Positions 61,107 through 64,000 of a DNA stretch of 64,000 nt are shown one piece after another. The position numbers and the translations under genes are program-made. The DNA is from Deefgea rivuli DSM 18356 (GTDB taxonomy: Bacteria; Pseudomonadota; Gammaproteobacteria; Burkholderiales; Chitinibacteraceae). The notes below the pieces were generated by a model. That model searched no databases, had not been told where the DNA came from, and was given only the letters and a program-made list of their open reading frames with translations. The first letter of the stretch is position 1; each line of letters opens with the position of its first letter. Location of the stretch: assembly GCF_000620145.1 (NCBI RefSeq), contig NZ_KK211081.1, positions 372,028-436,027 of the forward strand, in the 5' to 3' direction.

Positions 61107-61298
61107 GTCCACGAAAGGCACGAAAAAACACGAAAGAAAAACAATGGTTTTGTAGAGCTGGCGTCAGCCGCCAAACTATCGCTTTAAAGCGGCCCTACAA
61201 ACATCTTCTAAAAAAGCTAGATCGAGAAACAAGGATATCAATGCTCATCATTGCATTGAAAAAATATTTCGTGCCTTTCGTGTTTTTCGTGGACAACA
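61107..61298. repeat. Intergenic dispersed repeats between hpnE and the SDR gene
   Basis: GTCCACGAAAGGCACG with an A-rich continuation (61107-61136) and the oppositely oriented CGTGCCTTTCGTGTTTTTC (61267-61294) face each other across a REP-like palindrome: TTTGTAG/CTACAAA arms around GGCGTCAGCCGCC and AAGCGGCCC (61148-61199). The same CGTGCC repeat occurs at 56729. Confidence 0.75.
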
Positions 61299-62633
61299 TT
61301 ATTCTTTTGCTAAATATTTCAGCGCCAAGCGCGCGGCATTCACGCCGCTGCGTACTGCGCCTTCTAATGTCGCCGGATATTCGCCGCGATCTTTTCCGGC
61401 CAAGCCCGCAGTAAAATCACCAGCCAAAAACAGCCCCGCCATTGCGGTTTGATTACTCGGCCGAACTAAATCGGGCGTGCAAGCAAAGGTCGCGCGCTTT
61501 TCGGTAATCACTTGCTGGCGCAATACTAAATCGGGCAAGCCCAATTGTTGATGCAATTCAGCCTGCACTGCCAGCGCCAGCTCGTCATGGCTCAAACCGC
61601 TGTGCAAACCTTGTGCTGAAATCACCACGGCAATCAAACCATGCTGCTCGTGCGTGACGCCGCGATCAAACACCCATTGCGAGTAGGCATCGGCTAAACC
61701 CAGCATCGGCGTCGACAATTGAACGTCTGCCGCGTACTGCAAATACACTGTGACAATCGGCTGATACGGCCATGTTGCTAGTTGTCCAGCCAATGCCGCC
61801 AGTTCAGGGAACGGTTGCAACAAACTTGCCGCTTGATGCGGCGGCACCGCGCAAATGACGGCAGAGAATGATTCTTGCTCATTGCCATCAACGCACCAAC
61901 CATGGGTATTGCTATCTAGCCTTTTAACACGATGACCCAGCTGAATATACCCATTTTTATTCTGCACAAAGCGCGCCGCTGGATCAGGAAATAGCGCGCT
62001 AAAATCGACTTTCGGCAACATCAAATCCGAAGCTGCACGCCGCCCGCCCAAACTATCACGCAGCACATTCAACAGCACTTGCGCGCTGGCCAATTCCAGC
62101 GGCGTATTGAGTGCCGCCAAGGTCAGCGGAGACCAAAATTTGGCAATCAAACTAGCCGGTTGCCGCTGCTGCGCCAACCATTGAACTACGGTCATATCCT
62201 GCCGTAAGCGCCAGCGCCGCCATTTACTGACTTCAATTGTGCGAATCAGCGCCCAACGCTCAGCCCACGACAAGCCTTTGGCGCGGATTAAACCGACGGC
62301 CAAATGCAAAGGCGCAGGTAACGCGGGGCAAGCCAGCAAGAAATCAGGCTCAACCTGCAAGCGCATCGGCTGGCGCAAAAATGCCGCCTCCAAATCCACG
62401 CCGCAGTGCTGCATCAACCGCAGCAATTCCGAATATGCGCCAATCACCAAATGCTGGCCATTATCGAGCGGCGAATCGTTGGCGGTGCTACGGTTCGCCC
62501 GATCAACGCGCCGCGCCCGACCACCGAGCACTTTACCCGCCTCAAATACCGTCACCGAAACGCCAGCCGCGGCCAATTCTACGCTTGCTGCCATCCCCGC
62601 ATAGCCGCCACCGATAATGGCTACTTTACGCAT
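61299..62633 (-). CDS. hpnE: Hydroxysqualene dehydroxylase
   Basis: 444 residues, FAD-dependent amine-oxidase fold. The dinucleotide-binding motif is VAIIGGGYAGMAASVELAAAG (6-25), then VFEAGKVLGGRARR; C-terminal GLFLAGDFTAGLAGKDRGEYPAT is the second FAD motif (quoted in parts). It reduces hydroxysqualene to squalene in the HpnCDE hopanoid route. It follows hpnD by 12 bp. Confidence 0.94.
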   Translation of the reverse strand: MRKVAIIGGGYAGMAASVELAAAGVSVTVFEAGKVLGGRARRVDRANRSTANDSPLDNGQHLVIGAYSELLRLMQHCGVDLEAAFLRQPMRLQVEPDFLLACPALPAPLHLAVGLIRAKGLSWAERWALIRTIEVSKWRRWRLRQDMTVVQWLAQQRQPASLIAKFWSPLTLAALNTPLELASAQVLLNVLRDSLGGRRAASDLMLPKVDFSALFPDPAARFVQNKNGYIQLGHRVKRLDSNTHGWCVDGNEQESFSAVICAVPPHQAASLLQPFPELAALAGQLATWPYQPIVTVYLQYAADVQLSTPMLGLADAYSQWVFDRGVTHEQHGLIAVVISAQGLHSGLSHDELALAVQAELHQQLGLPDLVLRQQVITEKRATFACTPDLVRPSNQTAMAGLFLAGDFTAGLAGKDRGEYPATLEGAVRSGVNAARLALKYLAKE

Positions 62634-62645
62634 TTAAAAATACGC

Positions 62646-63482
62646 TCAAGCAAACCACCACGTTTTCCACGCGAGCCACAGCTTGCGAATTGGAGTTAAT
62701 GAGGTGCGTTGGTTCAGCACTTTCTGTGCGCCATCCAAGCGAATTTCAGCCAAGGTGGCGCGGTAAATCGCGGCCATCACGAGGCCAGTGCGTTGATTTT
62801 TCTTATCACATTCCGGCAGTAAAGCCAGCGCTTGATCGTAATACTGCTCAGCGCGGTCGATCTGGAAATTCATCAAGGCTTTGAATTCTGCGGTTTCACG
62901 ATAGTTTTGAATATCGGCAGCAGGCACATTAAAGCGTTGCAATTCATCGACCGGCAGGTAAATCCGGCCACGGCGCGCATCTTCGCCGACATCGCGAATG
63001 ATATTGGTCAGCTGAAAGGCAATCCCCAAATCGTGCGCGTATTTCAGTGTTTTTCGGTCGGTATAGCCGAAAATCGTCGCCGCCAATTGGCCGACAACGC
63101 TGGCAACGCGGTAACAATACAGATGCAAATCTTTAAACGTGTTGTAGCGCGCCTGATCCAGATCCATCTCCATACCGTCGATGATTTCTAGGAATAGCTC
63201 ACGCGATAAATCGTAGGCTTTTACGGCAGGCAACAGAGATTGCGTTACCGGATGCTGCGGTGCGCCTGCGTACATTTGATCGACTTCACTCCGCCACCAC
63301 GCCAAGGTCGTGCGCGCCACGCCTTCATCGCTGATTTCATCAACGACGTCATCCACTTCACGGCAAAACGCATACAGCGCAGTGATCGCGGTGCGTTTTT
63401 CTGGGCTTAAAAATCGAAAACTATAATAAAAGCTCGAACCACTTTTGGCGGCTTTGTCTTCGCAATATTGATCTGGAGTCAC
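62646..63482 (-). CDS. hpnD: Presqualene diphosphate synthase
   Basis: 278 residues, squalene/phytoene synthase family. The first Asp-rich motif is DDVVD (44-48) and the second is NIIRDVGEDARRGR (from 160). It condenses two farnesyl diphosphates to presqualene diphosphate. The start is a GTG at 63482 with a weak SD. hpnC, the partner for the next step, is not in the window. Confidence 0.94.
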   Translation of the reverse strand: MTPDQYCEDKAAKSGSSFYYSFRFLSPEKRTAITALYAFCREVDDVVDEISDEGVARTTLAWWRSEVDQMYAGAPQHPVTQSLLPAVKAYDLSRELFLEIIDGMEMDLDQARYNTFKDLHLYCYRVASVVGQLAATIFGYTDRKTLKYAHDLGIAFQLTNIIRDVGEDARRGRIYLPVDELQRFNVPAADIQNYRETAEFKALMNFQIDRAEQYYDQALALLPECDKKNQRTGLVMAAIYRATLAEIRLDGAQKVLNQRTSLTPIRKLWLAWKTWWFA

Positions 63483-63519
63483 AAACGTCTCGGCTTTTGA
63501 ATAAATGTTAAGTAATAAG

Positions 63520-63605
63520 GCAAAAATTCCCGCCCATCGTTGCTCCGCCTTGCCGTACCCTGTGTACTGTCTGCGGCGGTGCGCCTTGCGCGAAAATTTT
63601 TGCTC
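63520..63605. repeat. Long-arm intergenic hairpin
   Basis: GCAAAAATT (63520) and AATTTTTGC (63595-63603) flank a GC-rich centre containing GCCTTGCCG and CGGCGGTGCGCC. It fills the hpnD upstream gap and resembles a dispersed intergenic element; it may also close the upstream gene's transcript. Confidence 0.45.
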
Positions 63606-63611
63606 AGTTAC

Positions 63612-64000
63612 CTAAGGCTGAGCCGGCTGCAATGGAATACGCACTTCGCGACTCACACCGGACGGACCAGGAAAAGGTAAAAATAGGCTACGAATCAAAT
63701 ACGGCACGGCTGCATCTAGCTCGTCATTTTGACTGCGATTGCGCGCGCGGCCTTCGTAGAGCTTGGCAAATTCGCCTTTATCGAGATTGCGTTTATCCAA
63801 AATATCGATAAACACTTCTCGAGTAAAAATCGTTTCACTCACCATTTGCGAACCGACAATACCGGTTTCAGGGTAATAGCGCGGGATAAACACCACGCTG
63901 CCACCGCTAATCACGCGCTGATAGCTGACCGAATAACCAACCGTACCCCAAATCGGCTGTTGATAAGATTTGTTTTTGCCGTCATCAATTTGATAATCCA
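63612..64000 (-). CDS. Hypothetical protein, 5' end outside the window
   Basis: The frame stays open to the window edge, so only the last 129 codons are seen. They read ...YQIDDGKNKSYQQPIWGTVG... then an FIPRYYPETG segment, a helical FIDILDKRNLDKGEFAKLYE part, and a Pro-rich end. Beta-rich then helical; family not recognised. Confidence 0.7.
   Translation of the reverse strand, partial: DYQIDDGKNKSYQQPIWGTVGYSVSYQRVISGGSVVFIPRYYPETGIVGSQMVSETIFTREVFIDILDKRNLDKGEFAKLYEGRARNRSQNDELDAAVPYLIRSLFLPFPGPSGVSREVRIPLQPAQP

Overview
The window looks like a chromosome segment of a chitin-using betaproteobacterium, probably Neisseriales near Chitinibacter, Deefgea or Iodobacter. That placement is an inference from the GH20 hexosaminidase, the hpnD/hpnE pair and general gene content; no marker gene is present to prove it. 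About 25 kb is host DNA and 38.7 kb is one apparently complete lambda-like siphoprophage.

Left host flank (1-6301): tRNA-Gly(GCC), tRNA-Cys(GCA), tRNA-Leu(TAA), a B12-type radical SAM protein, a GH20 beta-N-acetylhexosaminidase with no signal peptide, and a small unknown gene. Prophage (6375-45045): it is integrated into the 3' end of tRNA-Leu(GAG) and bounded by a 17-bp direct repeat (attL 6375-6391, attR 45029-45045). Next to attL are the tyrosine integrase and an Arc-like repressor with its own operator. The minus strand then carries, in transcription order from 35.5 kb down to 8.4 kb: cro-like gene, terminator, CII-like regulator, replication O-like gene (with iteron-like repeats) and P-like gene, Q antiterminator, three tandem terminators, HNH nuclease, terminase small and large subunits, portal, prohead protease, HK97 capsid, connectors, tail tube, tail chaperones joined by a -1 frameshift site, tape measure, tail tip proteins, a 2056-residue J protein, holin, GH19 endolysin and nested Rz/Rz1 spanins. 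The CI-like repressor (35599) points the other way. It is followed by a probable moron encoding a secreted protein, a double-XRE/SHOCT regulator, and a plus-strand early operon of small proteins, a DnaN-like clamp, a C5 cytosine methyltransferase and a HicAB module beside attR.

The most unusual structure is inside that plus-strand operon. A 1,054-bp cassette (40133-41186) carries only a PAPS-reductase/DndC-like gene. It has 26-bp imperfect terminal inverted repeats and an exact 8-bp flanking duplication (AACTAATC), but no transposase: a cargo-only mobile element inserted cleanly between two phage genes. Second in interest is a shared operator layout: the cro promoter and the 37.8-kb plus-strand promoter each have two ACTCAnnTGnG-like sites straddling the -35 box, which suggests that one repressor silences both early operons.

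Right host flank (45046-64000): a MASE1-CHASE-PAS-GGDEF diguanylate cyclase divergent from a GntR/UTRA regulator that is translationally coupled to a second PAS-GGDEF cyclase; hisC, a TMEM175-type channel, an unknown gene and a decayed duplicate of the hisC/TMEM175 junction; cobU, an EamA transporter, mltG, a DinG/YoaA helicase, an SDR protein lacking the catalytic Tyr, hpnE, hpnD and a gene cut by the window edge. Intergenic spaces at 56.2-56.8, 59.9-60.3, 61.0-61.3 and 63.5-63.6 kb hold dispersed-repeat-like and hairpin sequences.
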